From Isoetes taiwanensis (lineage: Eukaryota > Streptophyta > Lycopodiopsida > Isoetales > Isoetaceae), in assembly GCA_021234155.1 (NCBI GenBank), contig JAJEKV010000037.1, forward strand, positions 558,001-622,000: a DNA stretch of 64,000 bases. The letters run 5' to 3'. Below are positions 28,920-40,968 of the stretch, piece after piece (positions within the stretch are counted from its first letter, which is position 1; the number at the start of each line of letters is the position of its first letter). Under the pieces are notes generated by a model. That model was not told the origin of the DNA. It worked only from the letters and a program-made list of their open reading frames with translations, and made no database searches. Position numbers and translations under genes: made by a program.

Positions 28920-29190
28920 TTCGCAGTGTGTGTAGTCACGGTGCGAAATTGCACCTTCCAAAACGTTGAATCGTATTATTTTCAAGACCGCATGACGGTG
29001 CGTAAATAGACCTTCCCATCGAATGTGGAATAGTCATTTTCAAGACCGCGCCCACCAACCGGGCCACGGTGCTAATATTGGTTATTCCATAACTAATTCC
29101 CAAATTAAGATCGGTACACGCGGTAATAATACTTGTCATTCATCAATTGAATACCAACTAAGTTCGCACCATGCCCACGCTGCCAGCCTA
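28920..29190. repeat. Locus B palindrome cluster 5 (worn, about four units)
   Basis: Half-conserved units end CACGGTGCG/GACGGTGCG/CCACGGTGC near 28941, 28999 and 29069, and one starts GCACCATGCCCACG at 29166. Spacing is 58, 70 and about 97 bp. The decay suggests the right edge of locus B is near here. Confidence 0.7.
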
Positions 29191-29342
29191 ACATATTTGA
29201 AACATTATAGTTGCACATCATGGTCAATAGTTATACATTAATATGAATTTGTTCATACAATTGAAACCCCGTATATATCTTTCTACCCCGCCTCGATCCT
29301 TGTGGATCGCCAACGCTTTAACTTGTCGGGCTGCGACTAGAG

Positions 29343-30470
29343 CTACACCATATCCGTTTTTTTTCCCCGCTCAACTTTACTCCTCAATATTCTAGCCAAC
29401 ATCGTGTCTTGTTTAGCTTTATCTTTTTCTCTAGCTTGCGATAATCCTCCTATAGAACCATTGGCACATCTGTTGTAATGAGTTACCACACCTAACCTCG
29501 ATGTTGTGTGAACTTGAAAAAAAGCATTCTTGGCTTGCTTATGTGACTTCTCCATTCCTGCAGATTCTATATTCCCAAGCTCCCCGCACTCTTTGGCAAA
29601 CCACAAGCCATGGGCGTGAAGTATATGAATGTAATGTGTGCATTGCATTCTCCCCATGCTTGTATAAACGACTTCGTGAATTCAGTTACTGCTACTTTGA
29701 ATTCATCTAACTTTCCACCCACCATTTTCTTCTCTGCCATCAAAGTTACCGACCGCTTCAGATTCTCGCCACGCTTTAATTTTCTTTTAGTTTTGCCCTC
29801 CCACGTGAAGTACGGTCATCTTCGCTACCAAAGAAGTCCTTATACCCCTCCCACTTTCCAGTTGGCAATGATCCATTCTTACGTAATTTAGTACAAGGAA
29901 GAAATCTTTTCGCTTTCACCCCACCCATGGATGGTTTACAAGGAACCTTGCCTCCCTTCTTAGGATCTTGCAAGATTTTATAATCACCACCATGAAGACC
30001 AAGATCAAAAAGCACGTTCTCAACATCTTTCATACACTTTTCTCTGGCTGATTGTGGAGATTTATTCCAAGCAAAAAGAATGCTCATGTACACCATCTTA
30101 TCCACTATTCTTAGAAAGGCATGGAGAGTGCAGATATGTACTCTCTTCATGTGAATTGCAAGCACGGGGATCAAAGTTTCATTCCTCCTTCTCACGATTG
30201 GTTCAAAGATCCCGGTCACATTCGAGAGTATTCATTCCCTTCCCCTTATCATCTACCCTAGCATACAAACAGTAAGGACATGCGTGGGTAGTCTTATCAG
30301 AACCATGTTTCATGTTATACATGCACTTGATGGTCTTTAGATTAGCAGCCAAATGCCATTCAACCTCGTAATCTCCGTAGCCAGGAACCTGAAGCTTCTC
30401 TTCGACTCCATGAGCAGCAATAATAGTAGGAATAGGTGTCTGCTGAAAGACCCACTGAAGAACAGCATGA
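29343..30470 (-). pseudogene. Transposase-like gene, C-terminal half
   Basis: Reverse-strand text from about 30470 reads PGYGDYEVEWHLAANLKTIK, then a zinc-like THACPYCLYARVD. It continues as TGIFEPIVRRRNETLIPVLA with THAFLRIVDKM-like text (LHAFLRIVDKMVY), a basic KKGGKVPCKPSMGG, and a late block with HAHGLWFAKECGELGNIES. The order 'DLK-C-x2-C ... LH..LRI.D ... H..G..' is typical of uncharacterised transposon-borne proteins in eukaryotes. Several shifts make it a pseudogene. It abuts, head to head, a forward fragment starting near 30480. Confidence 0.5.
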
Positions 30471-30479
30471 GGGAGAGGA

Positions 30480-31310
30480 AAAAAGAACTGAAGGCCCTAA
30501 ATGTTAAAGCCCCTAGTGGTGGGGGCTCTAGAAGAAGAATCCACGCTATTAAAAATCTGATGGATCCTACTATGGCTGAAAAGAAGAAGAGAAAACCTTG
30601 TAATATGGCTAGTTTGTTGAAAAAGCTTGTAACTAAAGATGATGTTATAGATATGTTGAAGCTTCCTGGAGCTAACCATTTAAGAAAAGCTGTTGTTGAA
30701 TAGGTGCTTACTGAATTGAGAAAGAGTCAAAGTGCTGATGGCATGCAAGAATTATGTGACAATGTGGGTATCAGTCGACAAGCTTACATTGCTCTCTTTA
30801 GATGTTTGCAGGATGGTATCAAGCAACAGGGTATTACAAAAACAATACTGCCAAGACTCGTTATGTCGAGCAAAGCGTAACAAAGAGGAATGCGTATACA
30901 CTAACATTTGGGAGAGATGTACCAGATCACCACATCCGATGCACTTGGGATCACTAATCACCGGGAAAAGTAAGAAGAAGGGTGGCTCGGAAATGATCTA
31001 TTTGTTCTTAATGAGAAGAATAATTGTTGGATGGATCTCTCTAAAATGCTTCTTCTGTTAGTTCGCTTCTATGATATGAAAGTGGAAGAATGTGCAGGGA
31101 AACTCCAAATTGCTATAAAGTTGGATGAGATGGAACTGATCAAAGGTGAAAAGTATGAGAGGGTTTCTTTGACATTAATGAACAGGGCGTTGTCAAATTC
31201 TGATAATGAGGAAGGGAAGTTCTCTGTTCAATCAGAGGACCATATTTGCTGGATAGGGATATTTCAAGTACCGGAAGAAAATCATGGCCATTGGTGTCAT
31301 CTTCAATCTT
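30480..31310 (+). pseudogene. Transposase-like gene, N-terminal half (inverted relative to the other half)
   Basis: The forward text has a basic start, SLLKKLVTKDDVIDMLKL, then LCDNVGISRQAYIALFRCLQ, which resembles the helix-turn-helix-like start of the same class of transposon proteins. After stops comes WMDLSKMLLLLVRFYDMKVE and SVQSEDHICWIGIFQVPEEN. The two fragments point away from each other, so an inversion is likely. The shared identity of the halves is inferred. Confidence 0.4.
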
Positions 31311-31319
31311 TTTAACTTC

Positions 31320-32240
31320 CTCTCCAGTTTGTCATTGTCCTCAGAGCATCTCTTCAATCCTTGTTTGAGTGACTCCACCTCCATAAGCAACCTTTGATTG
31401 GAAGCTTGCAGTTCATCTGTATTCTTAGACCTGTTGGTTAAGAAATAGTTACACTGTTGGAGGTAATTACAGTGTGCTATCATATTGCAATGCACTCCAC
31501 ACAATTGATTGTACATTGTTCTCAAATGCACATCAGAATGACTTGAAATATTATTGCAATAGCCAAGCAGACTTTGATTACCCTTACAGGCAAAATGAAT
31601 AAGCCCCGATGCGTAATGAAATTGTGGATGTCTTCGGTGATCGGATCGATGGGATACAGATCCCCCACGCACCCGCAGAGATCAATATTCATTGCACCGT
31701 AAGCTCAAGAGCATTCTCATCGACTGTTCCTTCCGATTATATTGATTTTTGTAGGGCAAGCAATTCTTGGGCACCTCCACCTTGAATTGGCCTCTCCGCT
31801 TTCAGATTCAAAAAGAATTACTCATTGTCATTGCCCAAATTCATAGAATAGTTACCTCTGCCATAGATCGAATTCAGAGTCGCTATGGATCGCTTTCCGA
31901 GCTTCACAGCCGGGTGACCAAATTGATGCAATTCTTCGCCAAAAATTAAGGAAAACTAGAGAATTCCTTCGATTTGGGCGCAGGATTGACATCAATACTA
32001 AATTCAAATGCCCTCCAAAGCTTTGGCGCCCAATTGAGGCATTCTTGAGGTCCCCGGCCAAGCTACTCCCCTCAGAGCTTCAGTTCTCGTGGGAAGGTGG
32101 GGGAGGAGGGATTTAGGCGAATGAGTAAAACAACAAGTAATAATGACGCTTTAACAGTTCGGGTTGCTCCGTATTGAGGTTCGGTTAAGGTTCGTGGGGG
32201 CTTTTTGCCCATACCTGCAGGTTCGGGTACCAACTAAAAT
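31320..32240. other. Unassigned repeat-derived stretch
   Basis: The reverse frame 31232-31672 contains a helical QRLLMEVESLKQGLKRCSED heptad-like segment, but its surroundings are broken. The forward frame 31767-31949 is short. This is probably residue of the fragments on either side. Nothing further can be supported. Confidence 0.3.
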
Positions 32241-32249
32241 CCAAATTTG

Positions 32250-33600
32250 GGAAGGCCTTACAAGGGTGTTAATAGACTCCACCAAATCTCAATGCTTATT
32301 AGTCTTTGCACAAGGTGCAGTTCAAACTTAGAAGAGATAAACATGTCAGAAGAGCCACAATCCAATAACACAACAACGTTTCGGCCCATGGTTCTGCCCA
32401 AGAATCTAATAACCCATCCAGCAAACATATCCATGATGTCTTTGCTTGCGGCCTTGTACAACACGCACAGCTCCTCCATGGCAATGGCTGAAACCGTCTT
32501 AGATTCCAATACTTCTCCAGTCTTTTCAGTCACGTTTGCTTTCTTGTTATCAGCTTTCTTGTTCTGTGGCTGAGAGCATTCACGACTAATGTGCCCAGGC
32601 TCCCCACACCTATAGCAGAAAATCCCCTTCCTGGGACCACCCGACTTAGAGTCCACTTTACGCTTCTTGGACTCTCCACCTGTAGACTTAAGCTTAGGCT
32701 GCTCAGATTTTCAGACTTTTTTTTCTTGAAAAACCTATTTTTCTTCTTCGAGAACTTCCGGGACGTCCTCTTAAAGGACTCATCCTCTTCCCCAAGCTGA
32801 CGAACCAATATCGTTGCCCTCTCAAAATCCTCAGGCTTCAACCCGACATTCCGCTTTTGAGAGCACACCGATAGCCCACCTAGGAAGAAATCAACCTGCC
32901 GAGCCTCGGACAAGTCTCCAACCCTGTGGATATAACCCCGTACCTTATTGATATAAGCACTAAGAGAACATGTCTGCTTACAGTACCGCAGCTTCTCAAG
33001 CGTATCACGAGTATTTCCTGAAATCGGACCAGGTATTAACCTCTTTCTTCATAGTAGGGCCATTCCACCAACTATAGGCATCCGATTTCAGTCGCATCTG
33101 TGCAATAAACAACCGCGCCTTATCACCTTTATTGGTAGCCTCAAAAAAGGTCTCTAGCTTGTCAATCCAAGCCATCGCCTCCTCAGCAGTGCCTTTCCCA
33201 TCCCAATCTGGGATCTTTGTGTGCTCGAGACTGCGGATGTCCTCCTTGCTCAACCGAACTCTTGGTGGATCGCTCTACAAAGAAAGACTAGTACTGTGTA
33301 CATCTGGGTCCACCACCACTACTGCTGGAGACTTCCCCTTCTCCGCAGACTTCCCTAGGCCATCTATGCCAGCAAGGGTCTCCAATACAGTTCTCATGGT
33401 ACCGAAGTCTCTAATACGCCTTTGAGGCTCTATCAAGACACCCAACAAGTCCTCACCCCACTTCATCTGCATGGTCTCCAGGTTCTTCTAGGTTTCCTGT
33501 ACGTGAGCAGCTAGCCCCGGTACATCAGGTTCCTCCTCCATAGGAGTTGCCTGTCCCGCTATAGTATGTGCGCCTGCACTAGTCTCGCCGTGCTCCATCT
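32250..33600 (-). pseudogene. Gypsy4 gag-protease, truncated Ty3/gypsy
   Basis: Reading leftward: a gag matrix/capsid segment (TKIPDWDGKGTAEEAMAWID, then FIAQMRLKSDAYSWWNGPTM), and VDFFLGGLSVCSQKRNVGLK. Next comes a Lys-rich linker and a CCHC knuckle CYRCGEPGHISREC, which binds RNA during packaging. The retropepsin start follows, with active site LLDCGSSDMFIS, where D-T/S-G has become D-C-G. The reading ends near 32250; RT and integrase are missing. Shifts occur in the linker and between gag blocks. An LTR and primer site lie to its right. Confidence 0.85.
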
Positions 33601-33629
33601 CAGCTACTCAAGGTCCAAGCCGCAACTCA

Positions 33630-33642
33630 GGCTCTGATACCA
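33630..33642 (-). other. Gypsy4 primer binding site
   Basis: The reverse strand reads TGGTATCAGAGCC, the usual complement of the 3' end of plant initiator Met tRNA. It lies one base from the LTR end. Confidence 0.9.
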
Positions 33643-33643
33643 C

Positions 33644-35294
33644 TGTTACAAACCAAAATTTTAATACTAAAAATTTCGATTTGTATTCACATCAAACCAT
33701 CAGAGTACACAGAACAAGTACTGCCTCCCACGAGGCTATATACATAAAAACCACGTATACAGATAACAAGATGACAACACAAGATAACTAAATGCACACG
33801 TACGCTCCGCCAGCTATCAAACAACCTGCACAAGCTTCCACGTGTTAGTAACATGCATGAGTTATCCGATAGTGTCAACACGAAGCAATGACTAACGAAC
33901 TGCAATAACATACATATGGAATCCACCACACGCACCATAGTATCTGCCAAGCAGACACACCCCACCATATCTAGACAAGTACGTCGTCTAGAACCCCCGC
34001 GCTGGTGGATCCAGTGTAAGGGAGAACTGCAAGCAACATAAGAACTTAGAACACTAGGCTGTTGACTACGTCCATCACCGTCCCATACCGGCGATAGATT
34101 TCATCTCACCAGTATCAGGAGTTCCTACAAGATAGAATACATTTGTCTAATCATGTGCTTGCATAAACACTCCCTTATGATAAACACCCCGTGCTTATCT
34201 ACTCTGCACGGATGCTCATATAAAGCTCATGATAATAAATCGTATATGCAGAGTATAACGAGACACTCTTATAGCGCCAGACTGTTGACGTCTACTTAGT
34301 ACCGTCCCATACCAGCACTAAGCATCCATCTCACTAGCAATAAGAGGCCTCCCAAGGGAACAAGCCTACACTTGTTTCCATACAGAGGAGAAGAGATTAG
34401 AAGAGAGAGGCCACGGGCAGCACCCTCTGGTTGCTACTGCAACCTGCTGTCCACAAAGACTGGATAAGACACCCAGGCTTATCTCAGCTTACACTACAGA
34501 GCTTTCAAAGAGGAGGGAGTCAACAACTCGGGGGTATTGAGAGTGTTTCCGGTTCTGTCCACAACCTACACTCATCACCATGAAGCATAACAATTATGGC
34601 AGTCTTTATATCTCCACATTCATTACAGTAGATATTGCCCAGAGGGCGTGCCGGTTAGCCCAGCACAAGACGCACCAGGGTAACGCTTCTCTGCTGTAAC
34701 CCGTAGTGCGACTCTCTGTAGCTTTCCCCAGCCTCCAGCCTTCCCGGTGTTACTTGGTTCTGTAACCAAATCCGGCCTTCTCCCCCTTGTCTTCCGGCTG
34801 CTCTTTGATTCAATCTCCTGCCACCGTGGCAAGGCCACGTGGCATTATGGCAGCAGCCGGTTAAACCCGCAACTGGTTCGGCAGACCTCCGCTGCCCCAA
34901 CCTGAGATCATGGCTGTAGAAGACAGTCGTAGGTGGCACCACCCATTATTCCGGTGCTCACCTTTTTAAAGGCAATGGTTCTTTTAAACCATTAAACCAT
35001 ATTATACTCTTAGAAGTCATTCAATCCTTAAATGACCCAATGGCCTTTTAACCATTTAAACGTTTGCCTTCTTCCATTATTACTAACGCAATAATGTCCC
35101 AAGGCAAATTGCAACCGTGTCTATTGACCCAACACATGGTTGCGCCCTTAGTCTAAGATCTACCATACCCTAGACTAGAGAAACACATGCGACCACAACT
35201 CTAATGCCAACCACATTATTTCAATTGTTAGCCCACAACAAGCATTCATGCAAATTATATAACAATGGTCTGTAAAAATATTTTGGACATAACA
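33644..35294 (-). repeat. Gypsy4 5' LTR
   Basis: The inner end TGTAACA (reverse strand) abuts the primer site. The outer end is placed at TGTTATG near 35294 because the two termini then mirror each other (TGTTA/TAACA), giving 1.65 kb. No second LTR exists in the window, so the outer end is a proposal. No gene is seen inside; reverse frames at 34623-34942 are fortuitous. Confidence 0.65.
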
Positions 35295-36050
35295 GACATA
35301 CTACGATATTCCATTCCGGGTGTGAAAATTCCTTTCCGTATTTCCTGGTTTTCTTATCAGTCTCCACCTTAGTGCTAAGTGATATATTTATGAATTGATT
35401 GTTTTTGGATCAAGCGTTTTGAAATCATGCTATGCCATAGCTTTTATTATTACAAGAAATTTATCACTGCGAACATTTCTCTTTCCTGGCTTCCTTGTGC
35501 TTAAGAGAGTCATTGGATAAAGAAAAATATTTGCAGTAAAGCTCATGCAAGTTAATTCATCACACTCTTTATTTTTATATGTGCCTCCAAGGGGCTTCTT
35601 GTTGTTGGTTTAAAAAAATTGGTTATGTTTTTTAGAAATGAAGGTGTTAATTCGTGATAACACTTTTTTAAAGATAAAGGTGTCAAGATTTGATATAATA
35701 AACCAATGTCTGGGATAGTTAGATATCAATTAGTTATTTTGAGTAGAGATTAAAGTGCTACACTCTAGGACTTACACCTTGATAGCTTTCAAACGTTGCA
35801 TGCCAAAAAGTTTAAAAGGAGATGGTCGGTTATAAGAACAATTATTCAAAGGGTTTGATTGACTTAGAACCAAAATCTTCAAGAAATAGCTAAGATTTTT
35901 CTAATCTAACATATTTCTAATACTCTTAGAGGGCACGCCGCTTTATGCATGAAGCACATCATCAAAACAGGGCATTCAGACCGTCAACCTTTGTTACCTC
36001 TCTCCATTTTTTTACTTGTCTTTATTCCGCCATACTTTTCTCCATTTCTT
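35295..36050. other. AT-rich stretch, nothing recognised
   Basis: No ORF with protein features and no clear repeat apart from T-rich runs near 36010-36055. Confidence 0.4.
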
Positions 36051-36722
36051 TTTTTTGTTTGTATTTCATATACTACGTCATCTATTCATATATTATATGC
36101 GTATTCGTATAATCAATTTGCATTTTTAACTTCTTCGTCATGTACTTCTTCTAAACAAAATGCTTAGTTCCAGAAGCCCGACTTCTTCAATCCATAAATT
36201 CATCACCTCACCACAATTTCTTGCACTCCCATACTCTAATGCATGTGCTAAACGTCATAATTATTCAAATTTGGTGTTTTAATCTGTTGGAAATCAGCAT
36301 CCAGCATTCATAAGAAAATTGGAGGTAAATGACATAATATTTGATAAGGATATTGATGACATGGCGATAATAGTGGAAAGAAAAAAATTGAAGCTCGATG
36401 AATAGAAGACGTGGTAGAAGAGACGGGGATCAACAATAGATTTTTTGAACGGTCTTTTGTTGGAAGATCCGATTCCTGGAGAGGCGTGGTAAATCTTGAT
36501 TTGATGGTTTCAACAGACAGGGAAGAAGAATAGAAATAGTCGGATCAGGAAAGGGAGTGCCAAGAGTGGATTTGGTAACAACGGCAGGTGCTTGCAGCGA
36601 AAGTCAAAGATATAATTGGGGTTTGTCAAATCGGGCTAGAGATAGAATTTCGGCCTGCAAATTCCGCATGTGATGGATTCGGTAGGCCTAAGAACAAATC
36701 GGGAGATTGGATTGTGAGGTCG
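36050..36722 (+). repeat. Large inverted repeat, left arm, outer segment
   Basis: Closely matches the reverse complement of 52985-53665, from TTTGTATTTCATATACTACG to GATTGGATTGTGAGGTC. A forward frame near 36300-36403 (EVNDIIFDKDIDDM) has a reverse-strand counterpart at 53565-53320, so both arms carry the same small coding-like stretch. Confidence 0.88.
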
Positions 36723-37037
36723 ATGATGCCGTGAAGGGAAGTGGGAATCAGGTACTTTTCTAGAGATTCGACTGTTGATGGTGAAAAGGACACCATAGTC
36801 GTTTTCCTTTTACTTCACGCTGCTCAACCCGCCACCGTTGCTTTAGCCTCTGCTTCAACATCTGGAGCCACGAACAAACCCACATGGATTGGAGGTAAGT
36901 TAGCAAATATTTTGCTTTCAATACAACAAAGAGAACGCAAAAAAGGGAGTTTTTGCTCTATTTTTCAAGCAAAGTTCAACACATGACACTGGTCTCACAA
37001 ATATTTAGAATTGCTTAGTGTCGACTCCTCGCGGGTG
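36723..37037. other. Part of the left arm missing from the right arm
   Basis: This segment and 42985-43211 have no match in the right arm, where the flanking text joins directly (GTGAGGTC to CTTACATTTTCC near 52985). It holds a duplicate target site GGGTG at 37033-37037 for gypsy3. No gene. Confidence 0.6.
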
Positions 37038-37258
37038 TAAAACAGACACTTGACGTGGCACGCTATCTCACCACCCAACCACGAGCCCTCAGCCAAGACA
37101 CAGCTGACCAGAGCTCTCCCCCAAGCAACTATATAGCATGCACGCCCCTTTGGTCCCTCTTTGGACCAAAGCCTCCTTTGGACAAAAGCCCAAAGGCCCA
37201 AAGGTCCACATGGACCAAAAAGGCCTAAAGCCTTTTGCCACATCCTTGGCATATATCA
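37038..37258 (-). repeat. Gypsy3 3' LTR
   Basis: On the reverse strand it starts TGATATATGCCAAGG and ends GTGTCTGTTTTA. It is over 90 per cent alike to 42761-42984 by eye. The direct repeat CTTTGGACC/AAAGGCC text inside is self-complementary. Confidence 0.9.
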
Positions 37259-37449
37259 TTCCCCCCCTCTTGACATTGCAGCAGTCCTCTGTTGCAAAAG
37301 GGTGTTTAAATACCTTTAGCCATCCGAGCATAGTCCTTCCTTTGCCCTCGCTTATCCTTGGACTTCTTCTTGGCTCTCGGCTTCCTTTGCTTTCCGATCT
37401 TTATATTCCCTAAGAATATCCGGATAAGCTTCTAAAACATTGCCATGCA

Positions 37450-40400
37450 CCCATGAAGCGTCCTCCAAAGGTTTGTGAGCAAACTTTACCAAATACTATC
37501 TTGAACCACTAGTGGATTTTGTCTTCCAAAATTGTTTCCCGATTCTAGAACTTTGGAAATACCAATCAATTCTGGCTCACTTAACCTCTCAACTAGAGGT
37601 AAGCCTTTACCTTGATAAGCTTTTAGGAATTATACATTCACTATATCATACATTTTCTAACATTGAGGCAATCATAATTGATATGCACTCTTATTGACCG
37701 CTTATAACTTGAAATGATCCATGGAAATGGGGTGCCAACTTAGGATCCTTCTTGCACGCATCTTTCTTAAAGTGGCCTTTATGGATCCTCATCCATACCC
37801 AATCTCCTTCCTTAAAAAAAAAACCATTGGTTGCCACAACTTAGATGATTTATTTGCAAAAGACGCATGAGCGTCTCGAATATGAGCCTGAAGCAAGTCT
37901 ATGAGATCCTTATGCTCAACAAGTAAATCATCAACTGGAACATCCACACACAATCGAAAGAGTGGCTCCCGTACATGCTGACCATAGACTGCCTAAAAAG
38001 AGGTCATCTTTATGGTAGACTGATAGGTGTTGTTGTATACCAATCTAGCTATAGGTAATTACCCTTGCCACGTTCTTGATGTTCATTGACAAAGCCTCTT
38101 AAGATGGAACAAGTAACTTTGTTCACCACCTCAAGTTGTCCATCATTTTCTTAGGGAAATGCAGTGTCAGTTCCCAATTGCATAAATAATGCCTTGCAGA
38201 ATTTACTTGTATCCTTAGGCAACACACGTAGCCTAAATATCTCTTTAAAGGAACACCAAGAGGTTACTTGTTCGCTTTCTTTATCTGTTGGCAAGTGACA
38301 CAATGACGAATATGAACCAAAACATCTCTCCGCAATCCAGGCCAAATAAAGTATGGTTCAAGCTTTGCCAAAGCCGCCCCCATGCCACGATGACCCGCAG
38401 TAGGTGCATCATGGACATTTCTAAAAATAAGTGATCTAAAGTCACGAACAATGCATAGCTTTGGACCTTTATATAAGAACCCATTAACGATCTTATATCC
38501 ATATACATTGCCACTTTGAGCCAATAACCAAATATCCTTGTAATCATGGTCAGTGGCATACAACTACTTCATCTCCTCCAAATGGTTGGATTGTGCTATA
38601 GAAAGAGAACAAATTGCATAACGCCTACTTAAGCATCCGCCACAATATTCTCTTTACTAGGACGATAGTCCACTAAGAAATCATATTGCTTTATAAAAGC
38701 AACTTATTTCAATTGCCTTTCTTATAATGTTTTCTGCGAAACAATGTGCCTAATGCTTTGGTGGTCAGTCAAAATATGAACTGTCAACCCTAAAAGATAG
38801 TGTCGCCACATTTTCAAAGCATGAATGACAGCTAGAAATTCTTTATCATAAACACTATATCTACTTTCCGTGTCAAAAAAAACTTTTAACTTTCATAAGC
38901 AATAGGATGACCATCCTGCATCAAAACTGCACTCAAAGCCATACCACTTGCATCAACACATAACAAATAAGGTAGACCAAACTTTGACAAACGCAGAACA
39001 GGAAGATTAATTATGGCTTCCTTTAAAACTTGGAAAGCGAGGTGATGATTATGATTCCATTGGAAAGGAACATCTTTTCGTAGCAAAAAATATAGATCTG
39101 AAGTTAAACGAGCAAAATTATGTACAAACTTTCTATAATAACTGCATAAGCCCAAAAGAAACGAAATGCAGCAACTGAAGTAGGTACTGGCCAATCCACA
39201 ATTGCTTGTACCTTACTAGGATCCACTTTAAGACCTCAGTGCAAACAATATGATCCAAGTACTCAATTTTCGATTGGAAAACGATACTTTTCTTAGGATT
39301 AAAAGTAATAGACTCCTCTCTTAACTGACGGAAGACCTCTCGCAAATGCAAGTAATGGTCTTCCTCAGACTTACTAAACCAATATGTCATTAAAGAAAAT
39401 GACAACATAAGCCCCATTCACATCCTCAAATATATGCCCCATTAGTCTCAAAAAAGAAGCTGGCGCATTTGTAAGTCCAAATGGCATGACTAAAAACTCA
39501 TAATGTCCAAACGTTGTCCAAAACGCAGTCTTATGCACATCTTCGGGTGCAACTCAAAGTTGCCAACACCAGGACTTAAGATGAAGACGACTAAAAACTT
39601 TCGCACCTTGGAACTTTGGCGCCAAGAACCATCTTTTGTTTTTTACCAAGAAGACAGGAGCACCCTGGCAGCATCCTGGCAGCTTTTCCGCCACAAGTTC
39701 CAACTTCAGGAACGGGATTGTGTTATTTGGGCGCGGGTGGCTAATGCGCTGCCGCTGAACCCCCCGCAGGCGTCGGGGCGGGTGTGGAGTTGTCACCCTA
39801 AAGTTGACCCCTCGAATTTTGTGAAGTCCTGTTATGAGCTTTTGGCAATTCAGGATGAGCTGCCCCCCTCAGATGGCTGGAGTCTTCAAGTGCCCGGAGA
39901 TGACTGGAGCAACATTTGGAGATGGGTATGGAACCCAATCTCGCCCCCCAAGATTCGGGTCCTGCTATGGCAGATAGTGCACCGCTCCCTGAGGGTGAAC
40001 ACGTGGGTGCACAGGATCAATCCGCGGATCAGCAACCGCTGTCCAATGTGTGGTGCCTGTGCGGAGACCCTGGAGCATTGTATGTTTCTCTGCTCGGACA
40101 TCCAGACGGCATGGCAGTGGGTCCAGCGCCTCCTTCACACATCGCTTCAGAGTCAACAGGTTCTCTTGGGGGTGTATCCTCGTGGGTGGTCCCAGCCTCA
40201 GAGTCTGGCCTTCCATTTGTGTAAAGCGTGGTTAGTATGGCTCATTTGGAAGCGTCGGCGTATGAAGGTGTTCAGGAATGAGGAGGTACAGCCCCGGGTT
40301 CTGATCCCGCAGTTAAGGTACAAATTATATCTCTCTTACCTGGCTTCTCCTCGGAAGGAGCAGTTTAAGGCAGCTGTCTGGGAAAGGACCCTTCGCATTG

Positions 40401-40740
40401 TAGACAGCATTGGCAGATTTGTCCCATGAGTCATAGGTAGGTATATGTGTTGTGTGGGTGCTCGCCCATGTTTGGGCAGGGGTACCCTAGTATCGCTCTT
40501 CTTGTACTTTCTCTATATTAATATTACTTAATTTCATCCTTCAAAAAAAAAAAAAAAAAAAAAGACAGGAGCACCAAAGGGTGAAAAACTATAGCGGATC
40601 AATCCAGCTTGAAGGAACTCATCAAGTTGGCACTGAATCTTTGTTTGTTGGCCATGCATTCTCCAAGAAGGAGCTTGATTAGGCAATTCTTTTCCAGGAA
40701 GAAGACAAAATATTGCAAAAAGATAGTTTGACACTCATTC
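37450..40740 (-). pseudogene. Gypsy3 pol remnant
   Basis: Reading leftward from 40740: LDEFLQAGLIRYSFSPFGAPV (start of RT), interrupted by the LINE. Then [20 protein letters not shown] with FFNDILV replacing the usual F-x-D-D. Next is an RNase H-like part with YSVYDKEFLAVIHALKMWRH and ILTDHQSIRHIVSQKTL. The integrase zinc region follows (HDAPTAGHRGMGAALAKLEP, then HCVTCQQIKKANK, all four ligands present), then decayed integrase to about 37450. Many stops and shifts. Non-functional. Confidence 0.85.
39665..40561 (+). mobile_element. 5'-truncated LINE inserted in gypsy3 RT
   Basis: A 14-bp duplication AAGACAGGAGCACC flanks it (39651-39664 and 40562-40575), and it ends in an A tail of about 19. 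Its single frame (about 39630-40429) encodes the C-terminal end of a plant LINE RT. It contains the zf-RVT domain WRWVWNPISPPKIRVLLWQI followed by CPMCGACAETLEHCMFLC, then a basic tail to the stop. The frame is unbroken, so insertion is comparatively recent. Target-primed integration produces exactly these marks. Confidence 0.93.
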
Positions 40741-40790
40741 AATGAAGATGCACTAGACTCAGGACACAAAACCACCAACTACACAAAACA

Positions 40791-40815
40791 ATAGAATAGA
40801 ATAGAATAGAATAGA
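40791..40815. repeat. (ATAGA)n microsatellite
   Basis: About five perfect pentamer copies just left of the second LINE-like fragment, consistent with its 3' end. Confidence 0.85.
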
Positions 40816-40968
40816 TTTTTTAACGTCCACGGAGACCAATAGGTCATGGGACCCATACAATGGGCTAGTACAATCATTACTACTAGGATTAAAAAACCCC
40901 TGCCTCGAAAGGTTTTCAAGGGAAAAACCTTTGCAGTAATGATGATACTAGACAAGCGGAGATAATGA

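Noticed and set aside
588-29190. Locus B as an endogenous giant virus
   Set aside because: The H3-like domain and intergenic palindromes made this tempting, but no capsid, polymerase, packaging ATPase or other core gene was found, and the DUF8039-like domain points to plant mobile DNA.
34623-34942. Reverse frames inside the gypsy4 LTR as a gene
   Set aside because: They lie within the LTR, overlap each other and show no domain.
39916-40235. Additional frames over the LINE
   Set aside because: They are shadows of the zf-RVT frame in a GC-richer insert.
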